Assembly (NCBI GenBank): GCA_004556925.1 | Contig: SFFI01000014.1 | Location: 1 to 49,413, forward strand | Length of the DNA stretch: 49,413 nt | DNA from: Clostridiales bacterium | Lineage (GTDB): Bacteria; Bacillota; Clostridia; Saccharofermentanales; DTU023 | Reading direction: 5' to 3' | Part shown: one piece after another, positions 33,825-41,059 of the stretch | Layout of the letters: each line of letters starts with the position of its first letter | Position numbering within the stretch: position 1 is the first letter of the stretch | Program-made: the position numbers and the translations under genes | Notes under the pieces: generated by a model | Told to the model about the DNA's origin: nothing | Seen by the model: the letters and a program-made list of their open reading frames with translations, nothing else | Databases searched by the model: none

Positions 33825-35325
33825 ACCCAATGGCTCCCAGGTTCTTTCTGATTTGATCTTCCAGTTCATGTGACTTTTCAAACATTTCTGATAGTTCTGA
33901 GGTGAGTCTGGCCATTTTTTCTTCAAAGGGTTCGCCGTCGTCTTCTTGTTCGGCAATACCCACATAACGCCCTGGGGTAAGGATATAGTCTTGTTTTGCA
34001 ATGTCTTCTATGCTGGCCACATGGCAAAAGCCCTTGACATCTTCAAGTGTGCCATTCTGAAAAGACTCAAAAGTATCAGCTAACTTTTGGATATCCTCTT
34101 CTGAGAGATCACGATGTGTGCGATCTACCATGTGACCCATGCTTCTCGCGTCAATAAAGAGAGTTTTGCCTGGCTGCTGTTTGCCCTTAGTTATAAACCA
34201 GAGTGTGACGGGAATGGTCACACTATAAAAAAGTTGGGTTGGCAAAGCTATAATGCCTTCGACAAGATCATCTTCAATAATATTTTTTCGGATTTTTCCT
34301 TCGCCGCTTGTTTGCGTAGATAGAGCGCCGTTTGCCAGCACTAAACCAATTTTCCCGTTCGGTGCCAGGTGATGAATCATATGTTGTATCCAGGCATAGT
34401 TTGCGTTATTGGCAGGCGGGATCCCATATTTCCATCGGACATCTTCTAATAATTTTTCTTGATTCCAGGGACGGTAGTTAAAAGGAGGATTCGCTAAGAT
34501 AAAATCTGCTTTTAATGTAGGATGAAGATCATTAGTAAAAGTATCCGCATGATATGGGCCGAAATCTGCATCAATTCCACGAATCGCCATATTAATCTTT
34601 GCCATTTTCCAGGTATCAGCGTTTGCTTCCTGTCCATAAACTGAAAGGATAGCTTGGCGTTTCCCTGAATGTGCCTTTACGAACTCCGCGCTTTGGACAA
34701 ACATGCCGCCAGAGCCGCAGCAACAATCATATACCCGACAATTATCAAAGGGGCGCAAAATAGAAACAAGGGTCTTTACGATGCTGGCTGGTGTATAGAA
34801 TTCACCTCCGCCCACACCTTCTTTTTCCGCAAACTGTTGAATACAATACTCATATGTTCTGCCAAGTAGATCTTTACTATGGGAGATATCACTCAGTTCT
34901 ATACTGTTGGTGAAAATATCCACGACATCCCCTAAAACCATTTTATCAAGGTCAGGGTTAGCAAAGTTCTTGGGAAGGACATTTTTGAGTGTTTTGTTAT
35001 CTGCCTCAATCGCCCGCATCGCATTGTCAATCACCAGACCTATCTCAGGCGTATGGGCAGCTGCAGCAATAGTATCCCACCTAGCCTCTTGTGGAACGAA
35101 AAAAATACCATTCATTGCGTAGGCATCTCGATCATCTTCAAAGCCTTCGCCATCAGCGACAAGTTCTTGGTAACGCTTATCAAAAGCTCCAGATATATAG
35201 CGTAAGAAAATAAGGCCAATAATTACTTTTCTATATTCCGCAGCAGGAATGTGACCCCACAAGACACAAGCAGCATCCCATAGTTGTTTCTCGAAGCCTA
35301 TGTTGGCATTTGTTTTATCAGCCAT
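33814..35325 (-). CDS. hsdM: Type I modification methyltransferase subunit
   Basis: 503-residue N6-adenine methyltransferase. The N-terminal HsdM_N helical domain (about 8-140) is followed by GEFYTPASIV (174-183), SAM-binding motif I DCCCGSGG (200-207) and catalytic motif NPPF (279-282), then a C-terminal tail with a coiled coil that contacts HsdS. GGAG lies 6 bases before ATG 35325. It is the first gene of the hsd operon and overlaps the half-hsdS start by 11 bases. It is complete and normal in length. The AT-richer composition compared with the flanking backbone suggests that the locus was acquired. Confidence 0.93.
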   Translation of the reverse strand: MADKTNANIGFEKQLWDAACVLWGHIPAAEYRKVIIGLIFLRYISGAFDKRYQELVADGEGFEDDRDAYAMNGIFFVPQEARWDTIAAAAHTPEIGLVIDNAMRAIEADNKTLKNVLPKNFANPDLDKMVLGDVVDIFTNSIELSDISHSKDLLGRTYEYCIQQFAEKEGVGGGEFYTPASIVKTLVSILRPFDNCRVYDCCCGSGGMFVQSAEFVKAHSGKRQAILSVYGQEANADTWKMAKINMAIRGIDADFGPYHADTFTNDLHPTLKADFILANPPFNYRPWNQEKLLEDVRWKYGIPPANNANYAWIQHMIHHLAPNGKIGLVLANGALSTQTSGEGKIRKNIIEDDLVEGIIALPTQLFYSVTIPVTLWFITKGKQQPGKTLFIDARSMGHMVDRTHRDLSEEDIQKLADTFESFQNGTLEDVKGFCHVASIEDIAKQDYILTPGRYVGIAEQEDDGEPFEEKMARLTSELSEMFEKSHELEDQIRKNLGAIGYEI

Positions 35326-35376
35326 ATTTTTCTCCTACACCATTGGAAGTCTAGTTAAGCAAATTTTGTTCATATC

Positions 35377-35490
35377 TTAGCATGGATTAAAAATACCAGC
35401 ATTTGTCGCACTACCCCTCCGTGGAAAACCGCCGCCCGCGCTGGTTTTCGCGGAGGCACTGGCCCCTCACTTGGTGCTGGTCTAGGAGGG
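35377..35490 (-). pseudogene. Broken duplicate of the radical SAM gene 3' end
   Basis: This 114-base stretch aligns without gaps to 36451-36564, the end and downstream flank of the radical SAM gene, with roughly 80-85 percent identity by eye. It still encodes the C-terminal residues LLDQHQVRGQCLRENQRGRR followed by FSTEG and a stop, compared with LLDQHQVRGQGFRENQRWRR and FSTEQ in the intact gene. The copy is cut exactly where the 74-bp repeat array B begins (35491). The preserved reading frame suggests that it came from a diverged homologue or an old tandem duplication. Confidence 0.75.
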
Positions 35491-35735
35491 TTTGCCAACC
35501 TTTTTCGGGCTGGCCGGGCCGGTTTAGCGGCAGATTTTGGTTGGCAAATCGTCCAAATCAGGGGTTTGCCAACCTTTTTCGGGCTGGCCAGGCCGGCTTG
35601 GCGGGCGATTTTGGTTGGCAAATCGTCCAAATCAGGGGTTTGCCAACCTTTTTCCGGCTCACATTTGCTTGGGAAAGCCAAATAATGGTTGGCAGATCGT
35701 CTAAAGCAAGACTTTGCCAACCTTTTTAGGTCAGC
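35491..35735 (+). repeat. 74-bp palindromic repeat array B, four units
   Basis: TTTGCCAACC starts at 35491, 35565, 35639 and 35713, again exactly 74 bases apart and in the same orientation as array A. The third unit (35639-35722) contains the divergent interior GCATTTGCTT/ACATTTGCTT with GGGAAAGCCAAATAATGG, nearly identical to 26471-26554 in array A. Arrays A and B therefore flank the hsd locus as direct repeats. Confidence 0.92.
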
Positions 35736-35870
35736 TTTGGCTGGTTTGCCTGGAGAGTTCAAAGCCTATCCACTTCCAGTTGCAATAGGCCTGGCTAGGT
35801 TTGATACTTACCGAAAAGGCAACGTAGTTTAGCGAATTTCTTGGGAGATGGATTTTGATTTTTGAGAATA

Positions 35871-36353
35871 TTATCTTTCTTGGACTTCTTTGCCACTGAT
35901 ATGTTCTATAGTTATTTCAAACATCTGAGTGGCTTTAGCTGCTTTTTTCATTTCTTCTTCTACCATACTTGCACTTGGATAGTATTTCATGGCAAAGTCT
36001 TTTAGAACTTTCGTTGCTCTGTCTTCATCTTCTATAAGTTTACATCTGCCAAAGACAAGAGCACTTTGCAAATATGGTGCCCAGGTCTCTTCTTTTATTT
36101 GCTCATTGCCATAAACTGTAAAGCATACTTTATCTGATTTTTTTATGGCATCTACCTTGTGGCCTACTTTAGAGCCGTGGAAAAATATCTTTTGGCTCTC
36201 CTCTTCATATTCATATAAGTAGTTAATAGGTATGGCATAGGGATATCCATTATCACCATTGACAGCTAGTATTCCCCTTCTAGATTTTTTTATTAAATCT
36301 TTTGCCAAACTTACAGTAATTTCGTTTGCTTTTTTTCTTACTTGTCTAAACAT
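35871..36353 (-). CDS. Pyridoxamine 5'-phosphate oxidase-like flavin-binding protein
   Basis: 160-residue split-barrel FMN-binding protein. The N-terminal part RRGILAVNGDNGYPYAIPIN and YLYEYEEESQKIFFHGSKVG match the NimA-like/PNPOx-like group, whose members bind FMN or heme and include 5-nitroimidazole reductases. The Gly-Tyr-Pro-Tyr-Ala-Ile-Pro strand and the HGSKVGHK loop, which contacts the cofactor, are present. AAGGAG precedes ATG 36353. The gene is AT-rich compared with its neighbour and lies between the two copies of the radical SAM 3' end, so it was probably acquired. True vitamin B6 synthesis is unlikely. Confidence 0.82.
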   Translation of the reverse strand: MFRQVRKKANEITVSLAKDLIKKSRRGILAVNGDNGYPYAIPINYLYEYEEESQKIFFHGSKVGHKVDAIKKSDKVCFTVYGNEQIKEETWAPYLQSALVFGRCKLIEDEDRATKVLKDFAMKYYPSASMVEEEMKKAAKATQMFEITIEHISGKEVQER

Positions 36354-36375
36354 TTTAGCTCCTTATGCTCTTATA

Positions 36376-36404
36376 GATTTAAGTACTATCAAAAATTTTT
36401 GCAA
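36376..36404 (-). promoter_or_regulatory. Promoter of the flavin-binding protein gene
   Basis: On the minus strand TTGCAA (36399-36404), a 17-base spacer and TAAATC (36376-36381) form a plausible sigma-A promoter 22 bases before the start codon. Confidence 0.4.
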
Positions 36405-36484
36405 CTTTGAAAACTCCTGTCATGTGAGTTATTGCTGTTTTTGGGAAGGCTTAGCACGGATTAGAAATACGAGTGTTTTTCGAC

Positions 36485-37435
36485 CTACTGCTCCGTAGAA
36501 AAGCGCCGCCAGCGCTGGTTTTCGCGGAAGCCTTGGCCCCGCACTTGGTGTTGGTCCAGGAGGGTTTGAAGTTTCGCCATCAAGTCATCCTTTTGCTCGG
36601 GGACCTTGCCCTTGAGGGCAAAGAGGTTGGTTTTATGGCTGGCGTTGAAGATGAGGGGGCCCTGCAGGAGGGCCAGAAGCTGGAACATTTCTTCCATGCT
36701 TTCTTTAGGCGATAGGCGGGTGAAGGTGCCGGCCCGGACCAGATCGACCAGCTTAGCGTCTGGGAAGAGGACGGTTGTAACCACAATGAGCATCTGAACA
36801 TGAACCTCATTGATGAGAGAGGCCGTAGCTGCCACATGGTCAGCAGAGAGTTCTTTGCCGCCCAGGCCCAGCATGACGTAACAGTCGTAATAGATGCCTG
36901 CTTGGTCTAGCATCTGCATGGCCTGAATTTGCTCTTGTCGGCTAACCCCCTTATTTTGCAGGCTCAAGACGGCATCGGAGCCAGATTCAACGCCGAGGGT
37001 CAGGTGGGCGTAGCCAGCTTGGCGGAGGCGGAAGAGGTCGGCTGGGCCCTTAGCCAGCACGTCGTCTGCCCGGGCAAAGCCGGAGATCTCCTCGATGCTA
37101 GGGATCCAGGTCTTCAAGATTTCCGCAATCTGCAGGAGTTTATGGGTAGAGAGGGCCCAGGGGTTGCCCTGCAAGAGGACGGCTTGCCTGGGCAGCTTCC
37201 GGTCCCGGCTGTGAATAAAGGCCAGTTTCTTAATATTTTCCTCTATTTGCGTCATGGGAAAGGCGGAAAAGGGATACTTGTTTAAGGCACAAAAAACACA
37301 GGCATTGTAGCTACAGCCCCGGGTCACAGGCACCATAAGGGCCCTGGCATTGCCCATGGGCATGTATTGCCAGCCTCCGTAAGGGGCCAAGAGGTCTTTT
37401 TGGTATTGCTGGGCTATACGAATGAATTCATCCAT
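36485..37435 (-). CDS. Radical SAM protein
   Basis: 316-residue radical SAM enzyme. The iron-sulfur cysteines are C41, C46 and C49 (RGCSYNACVFC), spaced C-x4-C-x2-C, one residue longer than the common C-x3-C-x2-C. The SAM-binding region includes ISGFARADD and LTLGVESGSDAVL, and the barrel continues to about 235 (YYDCYVMLGLGG). The C-terminal 80 residues form a helical tail ending RWRRFSTEQ. It resembles stand-alone radical SAM proteins annotated as coproporphyrinogen-oxidase-like or of unknown function; the reaction cannot be assigned. No enzyme partner is encoded next to it. Its 3' end is duplicated at 35377-35490. Confidence 0.82.
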   Translation of the reverse strand: MDEFIRIAQQYQKDLLAPYGGWQYMPMGNARALMVPVTRGCSYNACVFCALNKYPFSAFPMTQIEENIKKLAFIHSRDRKLPRQAVLLQGNPWALSTHKLLQIAEILKTWIPSIEEISGFARADDVLAKGPADLFRLRQAGYAHLTLGVESGSDAVLSLQNKGVSRQEQIQAMQMLDQAGIYYDCYVMLGLGGKELSADHVAATASLINEVHVQMLIVVTTVLFPDAKLVDLVRAGTFTRLSPKESMEEMFQLLALLQGPLIFNASHKTNLFALKGKVPEQKDDLMAKLQTLLDQHQVRGQGFRENQRWRRFSTEQ

Positions 37436-37615
37436 GCTTGCTTGCCTAGTTCCTTTTCTAAACTTTACCGAGAATTGACCTTCACATAATAAATCGTTAA
37501 GGCTCTTTTGAAATAATGGGCTCGGTTCAAGTAAACAGCCTATTTACTAGCTTTATCGCACACAGGCTCCTACTTGAACACATGAGACCACATCATTCTA
37601 GGAGGTAACTTCCAC

Positions 37616-39463
37616 ATGAAAAACCTGCGCAAAGTCCTCTGCGCCATCTTTACCTGCGTCATGGTCTTTGGCCTGATTGCCATGCCCATCATAGCAGAAG
37701 AAGAAATCACCGAAGAAGTTCTGGCACCAGAATTGCTTATCTTCCCTATTAACCAAGCACAAATTTTGGCCGGAGCCAAGTTTGACTTCAAAGTCGAGCT
37801 CAACAATATCCCTGCTGAACCTGAAGAATTTACCATCACCATCAACGACCAAGACGCAACTGCAGTTTTTGGCGAGGATGTTCAAGAAGCTGCCAGCACC
37901 CACGACGGCATTTACAAGATGTGGGAAAATGTCAGCTGCCAGGAAGCAGGCGAAGTTGTCGTGAAGGCTACTGCCAAGGGCGCTGACTATGAAGTAGAAA
38001 AAGAAGTCACCTATACGATTCGTCAAGCTGGCGAGAAAAAAGCCAAGAACGTCATCCTCATGATCGGTGACGGTCTGGGCGGTTCCGTTCGCAACGCTGC
38101 CCGCATGGTTTCCCGTCCTTTAGTAGAAGGCCGCTACCAAAGCCATCTCAACATGGAAGACATGGATGTGATGACTATGGTGACCACCTCCGGTATGAAT
38201 TCGCTGGTTACCGACTCCGCGAACTCTGCTTCCGCCTATGCCACCGGCCACAAGACCTCCAACAACGCAATCGGCGTTTACACCTTCTATCCTAACGATG
38301 AAGAACAAGTCGCGCCTAAAGTTGAAAACATCATCGAATTAAGCAAACAAGCTGGTATGTCCACCGGTATCATTGCCACTTCTGAGATCGAAGATGCTAC
38401 CCCGGCCGCTATGTTTGTCCACTCCCGCACCCGCTATGTCAAAGACCAGATCGTAGACCAAATGCTCAATGACAGCCAACGCCCTGATGTTATCCTCGGC
38501 GGCGGCGCCTCCTTCTTCTGGCCCCAAGACGTTACCGGTTCCAAGCGTTCCGATGATAAAGACCAAATCAAAGCCTTTGAAGATCTGGGTTACACCTTTG
38601 TGGGCAACCGCACAGAGCTCAATGCTGTAGATACCGCTAATACTGACCAGCTCTTAGGTCTCTTTAACGCTGGCAATATGAACACCTACATCGACCGCGA
38701 GATTGAGAAGAACCCTGACGTGCTCAAAGCCTATGATGACCAGCCCGGCCTGGTAGAAATGACCCAGACCGCTCTGGATATCCTCAGCAAGAATGAAGAT
38801 GGCTTCTTCCTCATGGTGGAAGGTTCCAATATTGATAAACAGCTCCATGCCATGCAATGGGAACGCGCTATCTGGGATACCATTGAATTTGATAATGCCG
38901 TAGGCGTCGCTAAAGCATTCGCTGATCAAAAAGGCGACACACTCGTCATCGTATTAGCTGACCACAACCACTCCTTCAGTGTGTATGGCACGGTGGACTA
39001 CGCCAAGTCCGGCCTGGATGCCATTAGAGTTTATGAAGATGCTGGTTTCCCCAGCTATCAAGACACCGACGGTGACGGTTTCCCCGACAACGGCGAAATG
39101 GGTGAAGACGACAAGGCTCAGAAAATCGTAGCTACAGATATCGCCCTCCTCATTGGCTGGGGCAACCATCCTGACTACATTGAAAGCTTCAAATACAGCT
39201 CTCTGCCTGGCAATCCCGCAGTCGATGTGGACGGCAAAACTGTAGCCAATCTGCAGAATGTAGAAAACGGTGGCATCTACCGCACCGGTAACTTGCCCAA
39301 CGGACAAACTCAAGAAGTGCACTCCGCAGACGATATTCCTCTGACGGCCTATGGTCCCGGCTCTGACTTCTTTGCCAAGCACACCCTGATTGATAACACA
39401 GAAGTATTCTTCGCCATGGTTGAAGCCCTCGGCCTCAATCCCCTGGCTGGCAATGCCCAATAA
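37616..39463 (+). CDS. Secreted alkaline phosphatase (PhoA family)
   Basis: 615-residue phosphomonoesterase. A signal peptide (about 1-27, ending IIAEEE) has no lipobox. Residues about 38-137 form an extra Ig-like N-terminal domain before the catalytic core. Active-site residues line up with E. coli PhoA: D152 (MIGDG), nucleophile S201 (VTDSANSASAYATG), D260/T262 (DATPAAMFVHSR), E402/D407/H411 (VEGSNIDKQLH), D449/H450 (LADH) and H569. All metal and nucleophile positions are kept, so it should be active outside the cell. A motif DTDGDGFPDNGE (483-494), like a calcium-binding repeat, sits in a surface insertion. AGGAGG lies about 10 bases before ATG 37616. The 37436-37615 gap holds only a possible -35 TTGACC with no good -10; no Pho box is recognised. 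Confidence 0.9.
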   Translation: MKNLRKVLCAIFTCVMVFGLIAMPIIAEEEITEEVLAPELLIFPINQAQILAGAKFDFKVELNNIPAEPEEFTITINDQDATAVFGEDVQEAASTHDGIYKMWENVSCQEAGEVVVKATAKGADYEVEKEVTYTIRQAGEKKAKNVILMIGDGLGGSVRNAARMVSRPLVEGRYQSHLNMEDMDVMTMVTTSGMNSLVTDSANSASAYATGHKTSNNAIGVYTFYPNDEEQVAPKVENIIELSKQAGMSTGIIATSEIEDATPAAMFVHSRTRYVKDQIVDQMLNDSQRPDVILGGGASFFWPQDVTGSKRSDDKDQIKAFEDLGYTFVGNRTELNAVDTANTDQLLGLFNAGNMNTYIDREIEKNPDVLKAYDDQPGLVEMTQTALDILSKNEDGFFLMVEGSNIDKQLHAMQWERAIWDTIEFDNAVGVAKAFADQKGDTLVIVLADHNHSFSVYGTVDYAKSGLDAIRVYEDAGFPSYQDTDGDGFPDNGEMGEDDKAQKIVATDIALLIGWGNHPDYIESFKYSSLPGNPAVDVDGKTVANLQNVENGGIYRTGNLPNGQTQEVHSADDIPLTAYGPGSDFFAKHTLIDNTEVFFAMVEALGLNPLAGNAQ

Positions 39464-39493
39464 TCTTTTGAGCTACAGGTAAACTGATGGCAT

Positions 39494-39532
39494 GTGCCTC
39501 CCACCGGGAGAAAAACTTCCGGCCGGAGGCAC
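39494..39532 (+). terminator. Long hairpin between phosphatase and lipoprotein genes
   Basis: GTGCCTCC (39494-39501) pairs with GGAGGCAC (39525-39532), and inside it CCGGGAG pairs with CTTCCGG around an AAAAA loop. The stem follows the phosphatase stop by 31 bases. The following U-tract is short (CCCTTTAT), so termination is probable but may be partial. Confidence 0.45.
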
Positions 39533-39569
39533 TGCCCTTTATAAACATAGTATGCAAAGGAGCACCCTT

Positions 39570-40298
39570 TTGGACCACAAATTGATACCCGTGCATCTCA
39601 CACGGCCTAGCCTCCGCCCCGGCCGCATTTTAGCTTTCCTAATCATTTGCCTGATCTGTGCCCTAGGACTTACCGGCTGTCAAACAGAAGTGACAGATCC
39701 TGTGGAGCCCAGGGCTAGCGAGGCTCAAACAGAATCCCTGGCCACGAATCAACCTGAAACAGAATCCTTGGCCACTAATCAGACTGAAGTTGAGCCCGAA
39801 GCCAGCAATGCCTCAGCTAGCACAAGCCCTGATGCAACAGCCCCCAGCCCAGGCACAGACAAGGCAGCCCTGGCGACCCAAGCTGAAGGCGAGCCCGATA
39901 ACACTGCTACGAAAGCTGGACAAATCCAGGAGCTAAAATTTTCAGATATGTATGAGGTGGGCAACTCCAGCCGAGGGTTGCGTTTCTCCGACCACTTTAA
40001 GTCCTTGGATGGCCAACAGGTCAAGATGAATGGCTTTATGGCCCCTCCCCTGAAACCGGTCTTTAACTTCTTTGTCCTCTCTAAGGAACCCATGGCCATT
40101 TGTCCCTTCTGCAGTTCCGACGCGGACTGGCCAGCAGATATTGTGGCGGTCTATGTTGAAAAAGGCACCAAGAGTGTGTCGAACGACTCTCTATTGACCA
40201 TTGTCGGCCGCCTGGAGTTGGGTAGCTTCACCGATGAGGAGACTGGCTTTGTGTCCCAGGCCCGCATCTATGCGGAAGAAATTATCCATAATCGCTAA
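39570..40298 (+). CDS. Lipoprotein with low-complexity linker and DUF3299-like domain
   Basis: 242-residue lipoprotein. The start is TTG 39570 with AAGGAG upstream; earlier in-frame starts lie in the hairpin. The signal peptide ends in the lipobox LGLTGC (C37). A linker of about 75 residues rich in Thr, Glu and Ala contains a twice-repeated TESLATNQ unit encoded by a 30-base tandem repeat. The C-terminal domain (about 110-242) has VKMNGFMAPPLKPVFNFF and the motif CPFCSSDADWPADIVAVYV, resembling the fold of DUF3299-type proteins, with a CxxC that could bind a metal. It is followed by an ATPase and a permease with a metal-binding-type loop, so all three probably act together on a transition metal such as zinc. 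Confidence 0.72.
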   Translation: MDHKLIPVHLTRPSLRPGRILAFLIICLICALGLTGCQTEVTDPVEPRASEAQTESLATNQPETESLATNQTEVEPEASNASASTSPDATAPSPGTDKAALATQAEGEPDNTATKAGQIQELKFSDMYEVGNSSRGLRFSDHFKSLDGQQVKMNGFMAPPLKPVFNFFVLSKEPMAICPFCSSDADWPADIVAVYVEKGTKSVSNDSLLTIVGRLELGSFTDEETGFVSQARIYAEEIIHNR

Positions 40299-40336
40299 GC
40301 ATTTAGAACTATTTTCTCGCTAAAGGAGCATGCAAG

Positions 40337-41059
40337 ATGCAGGAAGAAAATAATACTGGTCACAACGCTTTAATCGACCTTCAGGACGTTCGCAAAGACT
40401 ATCGGGATATCCAGGGAGAGGTCCTCACGGTACTGAATCTAGCGGCTTTGCAAATCGCTGCCGGAGAAATTGTCGCTTTAACAGGGAAAAGCGGCAGCGG
40501 CAAAACTACTTTAATTAATATTATCGCCGGTATTTTGGCCCCCAGCCAGGGGAAAGTGTTGGTCAACGGGCAAGCCCTCTATGACTTATCTGAAACAGGG
40601 CGTGACCGCTTCCGTGCGCAAAATATTGGCTATGTCTTCCAGTCCTACAATTTAATACCCTCTTTATCTGCCTACGATAATGTGATGTGTGCCATGTATT
40701 TTGGCCGCCGCATCCCCAAGGAAGACCGCGACCAGCGCTGCCGGGACCTTTTGGACCGGGTGGGATTAAGCAAGCGCAGCCACCACCTGCCTTCCGAGCT
40801 GTCGGGAGGCGAACAGCAAAGGGTATCCGTGGCCAGAGCCATTGCTAACCGGCCCCGCATCCTCTTGGCAGACGAACCCACCGCCAACCTGGATGCTGCC
40901 AATCGCGCCGCTATCATGGACCTGCTCTTTGACCTGCGGACCCAAGACCAACTGACCATCCTTATGTCCTCGCACGATGACGAACTCGCTGGCAAGGCAG
41001 ACCGCATTGTGCACTTAAATACAGCCGCTAGTCTTGCTAGCGAGAAAGTGAGGCCATAA
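40337..41059 (+). CDS. MacB/LolD-type ABC ATPase
   Basis: 240-residue nucleotide-binding subunit of the LolD/MacB class: Walker A GKSGSGKT, Q-loop FQSYNLIP, signature LSGGEQQR, Walker B ILLADEPT and switch histidine in SSHDDEL. AAGGAG precedes the ATG. The permease starts directly after the stop (TAAATG), so the two are coupled. Together with the upstream lipoprotein it forms a three-gene operon whose ATPase drives a mechanotransmission-type transporter rather than a classical importer. Confidence 0.9.
   Translation: MQEENNTGHNALIDLQDVRKDYRDIQGEVLTVLNLAALQIAAGEIVALTGKSGSGKTTLINIIAGILAPSQGKVLVNGQALYDLSETGRDRFRAQNIGYVFQSYNLIPSLSAYDNVMCAMYFGRRIPKEDRDQRCRDLLDRVGLSKRSHHLPSELSGGEQQRVSVARAIANRPRILLADEPTANLDAANRAAIMDLLFDLRTQDQLTILMSSHDDELAGKADRIVHLNTAASLASEKVRP

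Noticed and set aside
33825..34001. Longer start for the half-length hsdS (58 extra residues)
   Set aside because: The extension lies inside hsdM in another frame; the ATG at 33824 with GGGAG upstream and an overlapping hsdM stop is the standard hsd arrangement.
38954..39460. Minus-strand frame of 168 codons inside the phosphatase gene
   Set aside because: Antisense to a gene with a complete active site; a shadow frame.
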